This document shows positions 43,687 to 55,179 of a stretch of 64,000 nucleotides of DNA, one piece after another. Position 1 is the first letter of the stretch, and each line of letters starts with the position of its first letter. Origin of the DNA: Prorocentrum cordatum (lineage: Eukaryota; Sar; Dinophyceae; Prorocentrales; Prorocentraceae); assembly GCA_963575745.1 (NCBI GenBank), contig CAUYUJ010014615.1, forward strand, positions 1,081,248 to 1,145,247, in the 5' to 3' direction. The notes beneath the pieces were generated by a model. That model did not search any database, was not told where the DNA came from, and saw only the letters and a list, made by a program, of their open reading frames with translations. The position numbers were made by a program, and so were the translations under genes.

Positions 43687-43836
43687 CGGGCGTATCCCCC
43701 TACAGGGGGGATTTGGGCGAAAAATCAAAAATACTCAGAAAAAAACTCCCAAGTGCTAAAACATAGTCAACAAAAATCGTCCCCCGACTATTTTTTGATT
43801 ATTTTTGAATGTCCCTCCAGTAGAGGGACTGGCCCG
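43687..43836 (+). mobile_element. MITE family copy F
   Basis: 150 bp. Left end CGGGCGTATCCCCCTACAGG, then GGGCGAAAAATCAAAAATAC, core ATCGTCCCCCGACTATTTTT, right end AGTAGAGGGACTGGCCCG. Confidence 0.8.
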
Positions 43837-44400
43837 ACTTCAAGCTACCCGCGACGGAGCCCGTCCTGGAGATGCGGATCGAGAGCTATCGGAGCCCGCG
43901 GACTGAAAGAGTCGGGACGTCGGCGATCTGGGGAGCTGTGAACGCCCAGGCTACCAAGCAAGCCGATGTTCACCACTGCCAGCCTCCCCAGGACCACTGA
44001 GAAAAACAACGGGGCTGGTAGATTGCAATGCTTCCCAGTGCACCGTCAGTATCATGTTGGTAACCACCAAGCACCAAGTAGACATAACGAACTGGACCAT
44101 GACCAAAGACAGCGGAGTACCCGCAACTGAATAAGGGGTTGTGGGATTATAAAGATGTCATTGTGGGGTAGAAGCAGACAGAGTTCATGGTAATGCATTG
44201 CTGGAGCGTCCAAAGCTGTCAGTATAATTCCCTCTGAAACCTGACGTATCAGCTGGCGCAGCCACGCACAGTGTACAAGAAGGACAGTAAGACGCAAGAT
44301 GACATGTGCATCATCGCAGAACTCTGATCATGCCAACGGAACGGACACTTTAGCCGTACAAGCGGTGGTTCGACTCAGCTGCATGCAGCTGGACCTCTCA
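43837..44400. other. Unassigned stretch, no gene recognised
   Basis: Moderate-GC DNA with short frames only. Confidence 0.5.
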
Positions 44401-45840
44401 GGAGCTTATGGGGGGGGCGTCACCACTACGCAGCTGGCAGCGCCCTGGGGGAGAAAAACTAGTTCTGGCGAGCGTAACACGTCATCCCGCTGGATCCCTT
44501 AGGAACTCACAGAAGCGGCGAAAGTTGCGCAGCTGGTATCGCGCAGGGAAGCGGTCTAGCTGGACTCATGAGGAGGCGGGGCATATTCTAAGAAACCTGG
44601 AGCACACATGGCTGTATCCGTGTCCACAGCTAGCGGGGACCCAAAACTAGATGCACTTGCGGACGGCCAGTGTTCCTTGTGTACCCACCAGTCTGTCACA
44701 TCAGTGTTTCGTAGCACGCATCATCATGACGATCTTCGTGCGATGACGCACGACTGGGTGCGCATGTGGACGGCCAGCTTTCCATGTGTTCCGATCGGTC
44801 TGCCACACAAGCGTTTCATGGCAGTCATCATCATAAAGATGCGCCTGCGACAACGCACGACTGGATGCGCATGTGGGCACCTGGCGTTCCATGTGTATTC
44901 ACCGGTCTGATGCACCAGCGCTTCATGACACTCACCATCACGATGATGCTTCTGCGACGGACATCATGCAAGCGCTTCCTCTGGGGCACATAAGTCGCCA
45001 GCGTCCGTTGACACCTTTGCCTTGGGCTGAGGCCAAGCGGGTCGCGCACGCGTGCGCCGGGAGCCCCGCTGCACCCCCCAGGAGCTCGCGAAGCTGGCGA
45101 CGATTGCACAGTTCTCGGCGCCCTGGGAAGAGAGAGATGATTCGGGCCCACGCCCCACTCCGTTGGACCTCCCAGGCGGCAACGACAGTGACGACAACTG
45201 CGCACCTGGCAGCACCCAGAGGGGTCAGTTTCGAGTCCGCGTGTGACGTCAGTCTAGACCTCTTCGCAGCCCAAGAAAGAGGCGAACTTTGCGAAGGTTG
45301 CAGCGCACATGGAGGGGAAAGGTCAATATTGGGCCCGCGCAAACCTTGACCCCGCTGGAGCCCCCAGGAGCTCACTGGAAGAGGCGACAGCTGCGCAGTT
45401 GCCAGCGCCCATGGAAGGGGCGATCTGGCTCGGGCCCCCGTAAAAAGCCACTCCGCTGAACCTCCCAGGCGACAACGAAAGTGACGACCATTGCGCACCT
45501 GACAACACCCAGGGAGGGGGCTCCATTTTGGGTCCGCGTGTGACGTCACCCTGGACCTCCTCGAACCTCAGACAGCGGCGACGGTGGCGCAGTTGGCAGC
45601 ACCCTGGCAGCAGCCCAGCAGCTCACAAAAGGTGGCGACCGTTGCGCAGCTGGCAGCGCCCAGGGAAGGGAGGCACCTTCTGAAATTGCAACTGAAAGGT
45701 CGCCCCACTGGGCGTACCAGGAAGTCACGCATAAGGCGACAGCTGGGTAGTTGCCAAAGCACATGGAAGAAAGGTTGGTTTGCGTCCGCGTAAGACGTCA
45801 CCCCACTTGGCTGCCAAGATCAAACGAAAGCGGCGACATG
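44400..45840 (+). repeat. ~110-bp and ~97-bp diverged tandem repeats
   Basis: Three ~110-bp units at 44655-44990 share CACGACTGGNTGCGCATGTGG and a CATCATCATNA segment. From about 45040 to 45840, and more weakly at 44400-44580, ~97-bp units share CTGGACCTCCCAGG, GCGACNGTTGCGCAGCTGGC and AGCGCCCAGGGAAGGG. Frames here are not conserved between units. Confidence 0.75.
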
Positions 45841-46027
45841 CACACTTTTGGTCACGTCCAGGGTTGCGGTCTAGTTTAGGTCCGTGTACGGCATCGCTAC
45901 CCTGGACCTGCCACGAGCCCACGAAAAGTGAGCACGAAGAGGGTCGGAAGGAGGAGGAGTGAACAAGCAGCAGCGTTCGGTTCAACATCAGAATGTCAAC
46001 CACAACAATGTTGGTAACAAGTGTAAA

Positions 46028-46924
46028 TGTTAGATACCTGTATGACCACCCTGCGGGTGATAAGGAGGTTGGGGGGGGAGGGGGGCCAGCAATGGGCAAC
46101 AGTGGTGATTGTTGCGTTGCCGCTCGCTCTTGGGAGCCTCGATCCCACTCGATCGATCACACTATCGATCTCACTCAATCGATCTCACTATCGATCCCAC
46201 TCAATCGATCTCACTATCGATCTTTCTATCGATCTCACAAGCGATGTCGTTATCGGTCTCACGATCGATCTCACCATCGATCTCACTATCGATCTCTCTA
46301 TCGATCTCACAAGCGATGCCATTACCGGTCTCACGATCGATGGGACCATCGATCCCACTATCGATCTCGCTCGATCGATCTCACTACCGATCTCACTCGA
46401 TCGATTTCACTGTCGATCTCACTCTGGATCTCACTATCGACCCAACTAACGATCTCCCTATCGATATCACTCGATCTCAAATCGATATCACTATTCATCT
46501 CACTATCGATCTCACTATCGATCTCACGCTCGATCTCACTATCGGTCTCACGATCGATCTCACTATCGATCTCACAATCGATTTCGTCATCGGTCTCACT
46601 ATCGTTTTCGCACCAGCGGGACACCGGGACACCGGCGGGACACCGGCGCGGGACACCGCGCGCCACCGCTTGCTGGAGGGAGAATCATTTGGTCCGGCCG
46701 GGGCCCAGCCACAAGCGGGACACCGGCGGGACACCGCGCGCCACCGCTTGTCGGAGGGAGAATCATTTGGTCCGGCCGCGCCTCAGCCACAGGAGACTTT
46801 CCTCTCGCCCGCCCACGCAGCTTCGCCTCGCCCGCACGCGCGGCCCGCACGAACACGAAACCGAAACCGATTTCCCGGTGGGGGGCTCTCCGTTCCACTT
46901 CGATCTCACCCCCAAACCTCCGAT
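46028..46924 (-). mobile_element. Composite GAT/GATCGA element, copy 2 (inverted)
   Basis: Reverse complement of 17764-19235. The tail with CCACCCTGCGGGTGATAAGG is at 46043-46062, the GATCGA array at 46135-46605, GGACACCGGCGG repeats at 46615-46745, and the head, ending TTCGATCTCACCCCCAAACC, at about 46750-46924. The GAT array is absent. Between tail and array sits one 44-bp minisatellite monomer (46106-46137), which copy 1 lacks. Confidence 0.65.
46135..46605 (-). repeat. 12-bp GATCGA satellite, array 2
   Basis: TATCGATCTCAC units with variants, about 38 copies; reverse complement of array 1. Confidence 0.94.
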
Positions 46925-48180
46925 TGTGAGGGGGCGGGCTGGGGCGGGACGGACGAGCGATGATGCGAGAGAAGCACCGCACCCACCACAGAAAGACTGG
47001 GAATGAAGAAAATCGCTAAAAACGCCGAGTGCGAAAAGCGTTTCCGCAACGATGCCCCCTGCTTTTGTCGTATGAGTGCGAACCGTGGCGTGCGATTGCG
47101 AGCTGTTTCGATCTCCACCTTGTGTTCTGGGCGCACCCTGTCGCATTGACTGAAGACGGTGGGATGGCATGAACAAGTTTACGTCGGCGGCCAGGCAGAG
47201 TAACTGCGCTGGCGGAGGGCTACCTAAACGGGGCTACCGTCGTAGCGACTTGTACCACCATGCAGGAAAAGGCGACAAACCAGGGGAACGGCCGAAATAT
47301 GGGTATGGAATGGCACGAACATTAGCATGGCGATGGCCCTGATCCGATGCAACTGCGTGCAGCGCAGGGCGTATCCCTCTCTTCGTATATGTTGCGCGCC
47401 GCGCGACAGTGCGGGATTGGGGGGGCTGCAGGGCAAGCGCCCACAAGAGTGCTGATCCCCCTGTGGGGCACGATGCGCGTGAAGACTCTGCACTCTCGTC
47501 CCTACTCCCCTTTCTCTCCCCCCTCTCTTCCTCCCAATTTCTCTTCCCGCCTCCTCTCTCTCTCGTCCCTCCTCCCCTTTCTCTCCCCCTCTCCCCACTT
47601 CCTCCTCTCCTCGCCTGCCCGTTACCTGGCTTGCCCCCGCCACTGTTGGAACATTCTTCACGGTGAAGAATGTTACAACGTTGGCAAGGGGGTCTGCGAA
47701 CGCGCCAAGTGAGGCCGTCGGTGGAGCTCCCGCGGTGCACGATCCGCGTGAAGAACGCGCCGAAATTGGCGGAATGACGGATGCGAGCCCTCCCGCTGAA
47801 ACCGTAAGACGGTCCGTGTGAAGGGGCGTGCCGGAACGGGCTCCTTGCGGGACACGGACCGCGTGAAGGGCGCGCCGAAGTGGACGAGGGCAGGAAGGGG
47901 GCCAGGAGGGAGAGGAGGAGGGTGAGGAGTGGAGTGGATTACGCCAGAAAGCGACGATCAGGCGACCGCCCCCCCAGCCGCCCCCGCGAGTCAGGCGGGG
48001 GCGAATCGGCTCCTTCAGCGAGGAGGCGAAAACGAGGCCGTGCACGAACAGGTCGTAGAGCACGGCGTCGCACACAAAATACTGGGGCGCCCCGCGCGCC
48101 CCCAACCGCCCCTAGGCGCTCTCCCGAACGGTGGGGGTGCCCCTTCCGAAGATGCGCACGCACCCTGCTCCTTTAGGAGG
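46925..48180. other. Unassigned stretch with a perfect palindrome and short repeats
   Basis: No gene recognised. CT/CCT-rich tract at 47495-47625. Perfect 12-bp inverted repeat around 47650-47674 (AACATTCTTCAC, G, GTGAAGAATGTT). Three diverged repeats containing CCGCGTGAAGGGCGCGCCG at about 47744, 47812 and 47859. Confidence 0.55.
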
Positions 48181-48294
48181 CTTCAACCAAAATGCTGGCT
48201 GCAGCGGGCGCCGCGAAGACGAACTCCACGACGGACCACCTGCCCGGTCGTGCGCCCGCGGGCTAGCGGCCTCGACCGGGCTGAACCACGACGG

Positions 48295-49165
48295 TCACCA
48301 TCCCTCCTCCTCACGGCGGCGGCGGCTCCTCGAACCTGACTCTCGCGAGCTGGAAGCCCTCGGAAAGGAGCCTGCGGAAACCGTCTCCGCCTCGATGGCC
48401 GCCAACTCGGCGAGGGCGGCGGCGAGGCTCCTCCTGGCCTCGGCGGTCCGCTCCGAGGCCGCGCCCTTGCGCCCGTGGACCGCCAGCACCACCGCCGACA
48501 CGGCAGCCTCGGGGTCCAAGGGCGGCTTGGACGCGGTGCGGGGCATCGCGGCGTCGGGCTCGGCGTCGAGCGCGACAGCGCCACCAGTGCCACCTCGGCC
48601 ATCAACGCCCGCATCATCATCGCCGCCGCCGCGAGGGTCTGCAGCAGCCGAGGCGCCGAGCTCCTCGATCGTGGTGCCGAGGGCGGCGACGTCCGCACCC
48701 GCCGCCGCGGGGCAGGGCGGCGCCGGCGCGGCCTCGAGGTGGACCACCCGCACCCTCCAGTCCGCGAGCGCGGCGCCGAGGTCGTCCACGGGGTCCTGGA
48801 GGCCCCCTGGCTCAGGCTGCACACCACCTCCACCTCTCTCGTCTCCAGGCTCTCCTGCGGCGCCTGCTGGGGGGTGGGCGCCCTGCAGCGCCGTGCGAAG
48901 CGCCTGGGCCAGGCCGCTGAGGCGCTGGCCGCGGCGGGCGCCGATGGCGGCGAACGCCGCCAGCAAATGCTCCGCCGCCCGCCCGTCCGCGCGGCGGTAC
49001 TGGGCGCGGCGCTCGGCGGCGGAGCGGTTGGGCCGTTGCGGCCGGGGCGCTCGGCGGCCGCCATCCCGCGGCGCACGAGGGGGGCGAGGCGGGAGAGAGG
49101 GACGCGGGGCGAGGGGCCCCCTGGCGCTGGCGGGCGCGCGCGGCCCCAAAGGGCCTCGGGCCGAG
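48295..49165 (-). CDS. Candidate protein-coding segment beside a GGA array
   Basis: A roughly 290-codon minus-strand stretch ending at a stop at 48295. I do not recognise a family. It contains helical stretches (AEHLLAAFAAIGARRGQRLS; RRSLAAALAELAAIEAETVS) and an acidic/Gly region. Its strong third-position GC and (TCC)n 5' boundary parallel the LINE ORF1 at 41679, so it might be the ORF1 of another, truncated element. The opposite strand is open too, as expected at this GC content. The upstream in-frame sequence (to 50103) crosses the GGA array and minisatellites and is not part of it. Confidence 0.3.
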
Positions 49166-49167
49166 CT

Positions 49168-49246
49168 GGAGCTAGGAGGAGGAGGAGGAGGAGGAGGAGG
49201 AGGAGGAGGAGGAGGAGGAGGAGGAGGAGGAGGAGGAGGAGGATTA
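49168..49246. repeat. GGA trinucleotide array
   Basis: About 25 GGA/AGG triplets, the same orientation and length as the array at 41757-41823. Confidence 0.95.
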
Positions 49247-49829
49247 GGACGGGGAGGTGGACGAGAAGGAGGTGAGGAAGGAGGGCGGGAAACGTGCGGC
49301 GTGGCGGAGATAAACAAACACCCAGCAACACAGGAGGCCTTGGAACAAACAAAACACACAGCGCGCACAATCGATATCGTGGTGGACCCTCTGGCAGGCG
49401 CTCTTGAACGGAAAGGCGCAGCATAGAGAAAATGGCACATCCTTTGGACTCGGACGGCGACTCCAGAAGCCGCTCGTCGGCGTCGGAGGCTCTCCTCTTG
49501 CACCGGCCTCTCCACGCGCAACACCATGATGCGAGCGTTCCATGCAGACCTCGTCGGGGCGAGCCGCCCAGCGCGAAGGCGCGGATCCCAGAGTGCCTGA
49601 TGCACATGGGGGGAAGCGACGGAAGTAAGCCACTTCCTTGGAAGCATAGGAGATAAAGGGACGAGTGGAGATGCATGATCGAGGTCAGGGTGAGGAGAAG
49701 GGAAACGAGTGTAATCGAAGAGTAGGGAGGAGGACGGCAAACTGCGAGGCTCACTTGCGGGAGACTGAGAGATGCAGTGGGAAAGAAGGGGAAACAGACA
49801 GAGTGTGGGGAGAGAAAAGAAGAGCAATG
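49247..49829. other. Unassigned stretch, no gene recognised
   Basis: Purine-rich in its second half (49680-49830); no motif recognised. Confidence 0.5.
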
Positions 49830-50640
49830 GCAGGAGTACCCAAACGAGGGTACCCTGGCAAGGTTCCGGCAAGGTCTCCCCAAGGATGCCAGAACTCCCC
49901 GTGGCGGTCTTCGGGGCCCCCATGGCGCCCCAGGAGCGCCCCGAGGGAACCAAACGGAACTCCAAGAAGACACTCCAACAAGGATCCATGGGACGCAGGC
50001 CCCAAAACGGCCACCCCAGAGATCCCCAGGAGGCTTCAAGATATCTCCAACACGACCCGAGACAGCCCCCAGAGCGGCCCTGGAGGCCAAAAACCAAAGA
50101 CAATCCTCTAACGTTTAAAAGATGTTGCCGTTTGTGCCTTTTCCACTTCCGGACCGCTCAAGACGGCCCAGAAGACCCAAGAGGCTCCTACGATCGCCAC
50201 AAGTCAGCCCAAGAGGCTAGCTGGACGGCCCCAGCACAGCCGAACAAAACCTCAGGACGATCCAAAAGGGCCTCCCAAGAGGGCTCCGAGGCTCCCAAGA
50301 TGGTGAATCCGAAGTGACATGTCGAACCCCTTCCCGAAAAATTGCCCCTGAGACCGCCAGCAGGCCCCCGAGAGGCCCCCGAGAGACCCCCCAGAGGCGC
50401 AAAAGACACCCCCACGAGGCGGCAAGAGGCTCCCAAGAGGCCCCTGGGGTTCCCAAAATACCGCCAATAGAACGCCGAGAGGCCTCCTGAGAGACCCCAA
50501 GAAGGCTCCCAAAGAAGTGTCTTGTCCACGAACCAGTTCGGCCCCAAGAATGCCCAAAGAATCCACCTAAAAGCCTCATCTCCATCCTCGCATCTTCTTC
50601 CTCCTCCTTCTCCTCCTCCTCCTCCTCCTCCTCCCTATCG
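49830..50640 (+). repeat. GGCCC/CAAGA minisatellite followed by CCT tract
   Basis: CCCAAGAGGCCC and GGCCCCCGAGAGG units (49830-50520), then a CCT tract (50585-50635). Same module pair as at 1270, 8040 and 29040. Confidence 0.8.
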
Positions 50641-50689
50641 CTCGCCTCGAGCACACCAACATATAGCACCAATTGGAAGAGCTCCAAAG

Positions 50690-50945
50690 AAATTCACGCA
50701 TGGAGGGCGGTCACTTTTAAAATGTAGCTCTCGCCCTAGCGCCGCACACATTCGTTGTATAACATTTGCACGAGTGTCACGGGTGGAGGCAGGGTCGTTT
50801 TGAACATGCGGCTCTCGACTGAGCGCCGCGCACATTCGTTGCAAAAGTTCGCAAAAGCTTCACGGATGGAGGGCGGGTCGTATTCAAAATGTTGCTCTCG
50901 CCTTAGCGCCGCGCGCATTCCTTTTCTTAACGCGCAAGTTCCAAA
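50690..50945 (+). repeat. ~88-bp tandem repeat, three copies
   Basis: Units share CGGATGGAGGGCGGGTCGTA, AAAATGTTGCTCTCGCCTTA and GCGCCGCGCACATTCGTTG, with moderate divergence. Confidence 0.8.
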
Positions 50946-51234
50946 GAGACTGGTGGTGGACGTCGCAGGAATAAAATTCCGGCACGACTTAGATTGCCAG
51001 GGCGCAGCTGTCACGTTGATTCGCAGCGTTGCAGTCCCCGGAATGGCGTCCTGGCGTGTTTCAGGACCGTTTGGGCGCAAGAGTAGTGCTCATTCGCGGC
51101 GCTGAAGTCCAAGGGATGGCACGGTTGAAGATTCCCAGACGGTTGTTTTTCAACGGGCACTTCCCGACATGAAGGCATGAGCGACCCACAAATCCTGAAA
51201 AGGAACTGGAACTGCGAGGCATGGAATGTTCGCA

Positions 51235-51555
51235 AAGCGTGCCAAGGGACGTGCCAGGGGACTCCGCAGGACATGCCGGGGGGGCGCGCCGGGGAACGTC
51301 CCGAGGGACGCGCCAGGGGACGTGCCAAGGGACGTGCCAGAGGACGCACCGCGGGACGTGCCAGGGGGGCGCGCCACGGAACGTGCCGGTGGACGTGCCA
51401 GGGGACGTGCCAAGGGACGCGCCGCGCGACGTGCCCGAGGGACGCGCCAGCGGACGCGCCACGAAGCCTGCCAAGGAACATGCCAAGCGACGCGCCATGG
51501 GGACGCGCCAGGGGACGCGTTAGGGAACGTGTCACGGGACGCGCAAGGGGCCACG
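51235..51555 (+). repeat. 12-bp GGGACGYGCCA minisatellite, array 1
   Basis: About 27 units of GGGACGTGCCA or GGGACGCGCCA. Further arrays at 58755-59030, 60360-60580, 60790-60910, 63330-63555 and 63770-63890. Confidence 0.92.
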
Positions 51556-51564
51556 CAAGGAAAC

Positions 51565-52935
51565 CATGTTAGCCTGGCGAAGGACCCAACCATGTTCAGT
51601 TGCGAGTAACGCAGTCATGAGCATCGTTTTCGGTGAAGCTCCCTGTGGGGCCACGAAGCATGTGAGGGGTGTGCCGGAGGAGCTTCCTGTGGGGTCACGA
51701 AACGTGTGGGGGGTGTGCTGACATGGGTGCGGGACCGCATGCGAACGGCGCCACTGGGACCTTCGGTGGAGCCCCCTTATGGGGGCCACGAAACGTGTGA
51801 AGGGTGTGCCGAAATGGGTGTGGGACCGCATGCGAACTGCGTCACTGGGACCTTCGGTAGAGCTCCCCATGGGGCCACGCAACGTGTGAAGGGTGTGCCG
51901 AAATGGGTGCGGGACCGCAATCGAACTGCGCCACTGGGACCTTCGGTGGAGCTCCCTATGGGGCCACGAACCGCGTGAGGGGTGTGCCGAAATGGGTGCG
52001 GGACCGCTTGCGAACTGCACCACTGGGACCTTCGGTGGAGCTCCCCATGGAGCCACGAAATGTGTGAGGGGTGCGCCGAAATGGTGAATTATGATGCAGG
52101 AGGAGGAGGAGGAGGAGGAGGAGGAGGAGGAGGAGGAGGAGGAGGAGGAGGAGGAGGAGGAAAAAGAAGCAGGAGGACCCAACACCACAAGATGGTTAGG
52201 AACAACTGAAAATTAGCCCCTGGGGCCTCATGGAGCCTCTTGGGGCCTCCTGGGGCCTCCTGGAGTCTCCTGGAACCTCCTGGGGCCTCCTGGGGCTCCC
52301 GGGGCCTCCTGGAGCTTCCTAGTGGGCTGGACTCACGGGCGAAACGAACCCATGTAAAAACAAATGGTTCGGGCTCGGCTAAAGGAACCCATGCAAAAAC
52401 ACATGATTTGAGCTCACGGGCGAATGGAACCTATGCAGAAACACATGGTGTTGCTCACGGGCCAAAGGAACCCATGTACAAACACATGGTTTGCGCTCAC
52501 GGGCAAAAAAAACCGTGTAAAAACAAAGAGTTTGGGCCCATGGACGAAAGGAAACCATGCCGAACAACACATTGTTTTGGCTTACGGGCGGAAGACACCC
52601 ATGTAAGAGCATGTGGCTTGAGCTCCGGGGAGAAAGGAACCCATGGAAAAGCCTATGATGTGTGCTCGCGAGCGAAACGAACCCATGACAAACAAAGCGC
52701 ATGGTCTCAGCCCACGGAAGAAGCGGACCCATATAGAAAAGCACATGGCTTGAGCTCACGGGCGAAAATAACCCATGTGACCACGCATGGGTTGCGCTCA
52801 CGCGCGACAAGAACCCCTGTGGAAACACAGTGTTTGAGCTTGCGGAAGGCACGAACCCATCTAACAACATATTGGCTCGGCCCACGGGCAAACATAACCC
52901 ATGTAAACAAACAAGACATGGTTTGAACTCAGAAG
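51565..52935 (+). repeat. Satellite cassette, copy 1
   Basis: Ordered modules: leader TTAGCCTGGCGAAGGACCCA (about 51571); 90-bp satellite (51630-52085, about five units); GGA array (52101-52160); linker CCCAACACCACAAGATGGTT (52178-52197); GGGGCCTCCTGGA repeats (52205-52325); 42-bp hairpin satellite (52330-52930). Leader, linker and module order recur at 52958-56010. Confidence 0.82.
52330..52930 (+). repeat. 42-bp hairpin satellite, array 1
   Basis: About 13 units with GCTCACGGGCGAAAGGAACC followed by CATGTAAAAACACATGGTTT. Each unit contains the inverted repeat CCATGT/ACATGG around an A-rich loop. Confidence 0.88.
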
Positions 52936-53014
52936 CGACGGGAGCCCGTGTAAAAAATTAGCCTGGCGAAGAACCCAACCATATGCAGTTGTCAGTACCG
53001 CAGCTGCGAGTTTC

Positions 53015-55040
53015 ATCTTCAATGGAACTCCCCATAGGACTACGGAACGTGTGAGGGGTGTGCCGAGATGGGTGCCACTGGGGCATTCGGCGAAGCTCCC
53101 TATGGGGACATGAAACACGCGCGGGGCGTGCCGACATGGGTGGCGGAAACGCATGTGCGGGCCGCCACTGGGGCCTCCAGTGGAGCTCCCTATGGGTCCC
53201 CGAAACATGATGCTGCTGCGGGGGGGGGGCCGGGATGGGTGGCGGAGACGCATGTAAGCGCCGCTACTGGGGCCTTCGGTGGAGCTCCCTATGGGGCCAC
53301 GAAGCGCGTGAGGGGTGTACTGGGATGTGTGGCGGGGACGCATGTGAGCGCCGCCACTGGGGCCTTCGGTGCAGCTCCCTATGGGGCCACGAAACGTGTG
53401 AGGGGTGTGCCGAATTGGGTGCGGGTGGTGACGCATGCGGGCGGTGCCACTGGGGCCTTCGGTGGAGCTCCCTATGGGGCCACGAAACCTGTTGTTGTGA
53501 GGGGCGTGCCGGGATGGGTGGCGGGGACGCATGTGAGCGCGGCCGCTGGGGCCTTCGGTGGAGCTCCCTATGGGGCCACGAAACGTGTGAGGGGTGTGCC
53601 GAATTGGGTGGGTGTGGGTGACGCATGTGAGCGCCGCCACTGGGGCCTCCGGTGGATGATGGGGCCACGAAACCTGTCAGGGATGTGCCGAAATGGGTGT
53701 GCGGGACGCATGCGCATGTGAGCGCCGCCACTGGGGCCTTCGGTGGAGCTCCCTATGGGGCCACGAAACGTGTGAGGGGTGTGCCGAATTGGGTGTGCGT
53801 GACGCATGCGGGCGGCAGCACTGGGGCCTTCGGTGGGCTCCCTATGGGGCCACGAAACGTGTGAGGGGTGTGCCGAATTGGGTGTGCGGGACGCATGCGG
53901 GCGGCAGCACTGGGGCCTTCGGTGGGGCTCCCTATGGGGCCACGAAACGTGTGAGGGGTGTGCCGAATTGGGTGTGCGGGACGCATGCGGGCGGCAGCAC
54001 TGGGGCCTTCGGTGGGGCTCCCTATGGGGCCACGAAACGTGTGAGGGGTGTGCCGAATTGGGTGTGCGGGACGCATGCGGGCGGCAGCACTGGGGCCTTC
54101 GGTGGGGCTCCCTATGGGGCCACGAAACGTGTGAGGGGTGTGCCGAATGCGGGCGGCAGCACTGGGCCTTCGGTGGGGCTCCACTAGGGGCCACGAATGT
54201 GTGAGGGGTGTGCCGAATTGGGTGTGCGGGACGCATGCGGGCGGCAGCACTGGGGCCTTCGGTGGGGCTCCCTATGGGGCCACGAAACGTGTGAGGGGTG
54301 TGCCGAATTGGGTGTGCGGGACGCATGCGGGCGGCAGCACTGGGGCCTTCGGTGGGGCTCCCTATGGGGCCACGAAACGTGTGAGGGGTGTGCCGAATTG
54401 GGTGTGCGGGACGCATGCGGGCGGCAGCACTGGGGCCTTCGGTGGGGCTCCCTATGGGGCCACGAAACGTGTGAGGGGTGTGCCGAATTGGGTGTGCGGG
54501 ACGCATGCGGGCGGCAGCACTGGGGCCTTCGGTGGGGCTCCCTATGGGGCCACGAAACGTGTGAGGGGTGTGCCGAATTGGGTGTGCGGGACGCATGCGG
54601 GCGGCAGCACTGGGGCCTTCGGTGGGGCTCCCTATGGGGCCACGAAACGTGTGAGGGGTGTGCCGAATTGGGTGTGCGGGACGCATGCGGGCGGCAGCAC
54701 TGGGGCCTTCGGTGGGGCTCCCTCGGGCGCAATATGGGGCCACGAAACGTGTGAGGGGTGTGCCGAATTGGGTGTGCGGGACGCATGCGGGCGGCAGCAC
54801 TGGGGCCTTCGGTGGGGCTCCCTATGGGGCCACGAAACGTGTGAGGGGTGTGCCGAATTGGGTGTGCGGGACGCATGCGGGCGGCAGCACTGGGGCCTTC
54901 GGTGGGGCTCCCTATGGGGCCACGAAACGTGTGAGGGGTGTGCCGAATTGGGTGTGCGGGACGCATGCGGGCGGCAGCACTGGGGCCTTCGGTGGAGCTC
55001 CCTGTGGGGCCACGAAACGTGTGAGGGGTGTGCCGAAATG
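53015..55040 (+). repeat. 90-bp satellite, main array
   Basis: Unit built from CTATGGGGCCACGAAACGTG, TGAGGGGTGTGCCGAATTGG, GTGTGCGGGACGCATGCGGG and CGGCAGCACTGGGGCCTTCG. Units before about 53830 are diverged; about 13 units from 53840 to 55010 are almost identical. One unit near 54150 is shortened and one near 54723 has a ~10-bp insertion. Because 90 is a multiple of three and the unit has no stops, several long frames of 30-residue repeats appear on both strands. Confidence 0.96.
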
Positions 55041-55179
55041 GGTGTGGCAGGAGGAGGGGGGGGAGGAGGAGAGGAGGAGACGCGGGCCACCGTCTCTTCA
55101 AAACGAGGACCCAACACCACAGGATGGTTGGGAAAAACAGATGCGTTCGGCACGCTGGCGAACGGAGCACACACAACAG

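Noticed and set aside
48183-50090. More than 600-codon minus frames covering 48.2-50.1 kb
   Set aside because: They run through a GGCCC minisatellite and a GGA array; only the 48295-49165 part has non-repetitive composition.
51235-51555. CRISPR-like regular repeats
   Set aside because: The repeats are contiguous with no unique spacers of constant length, no leader and no cas genes; the same holds for the other arrays.
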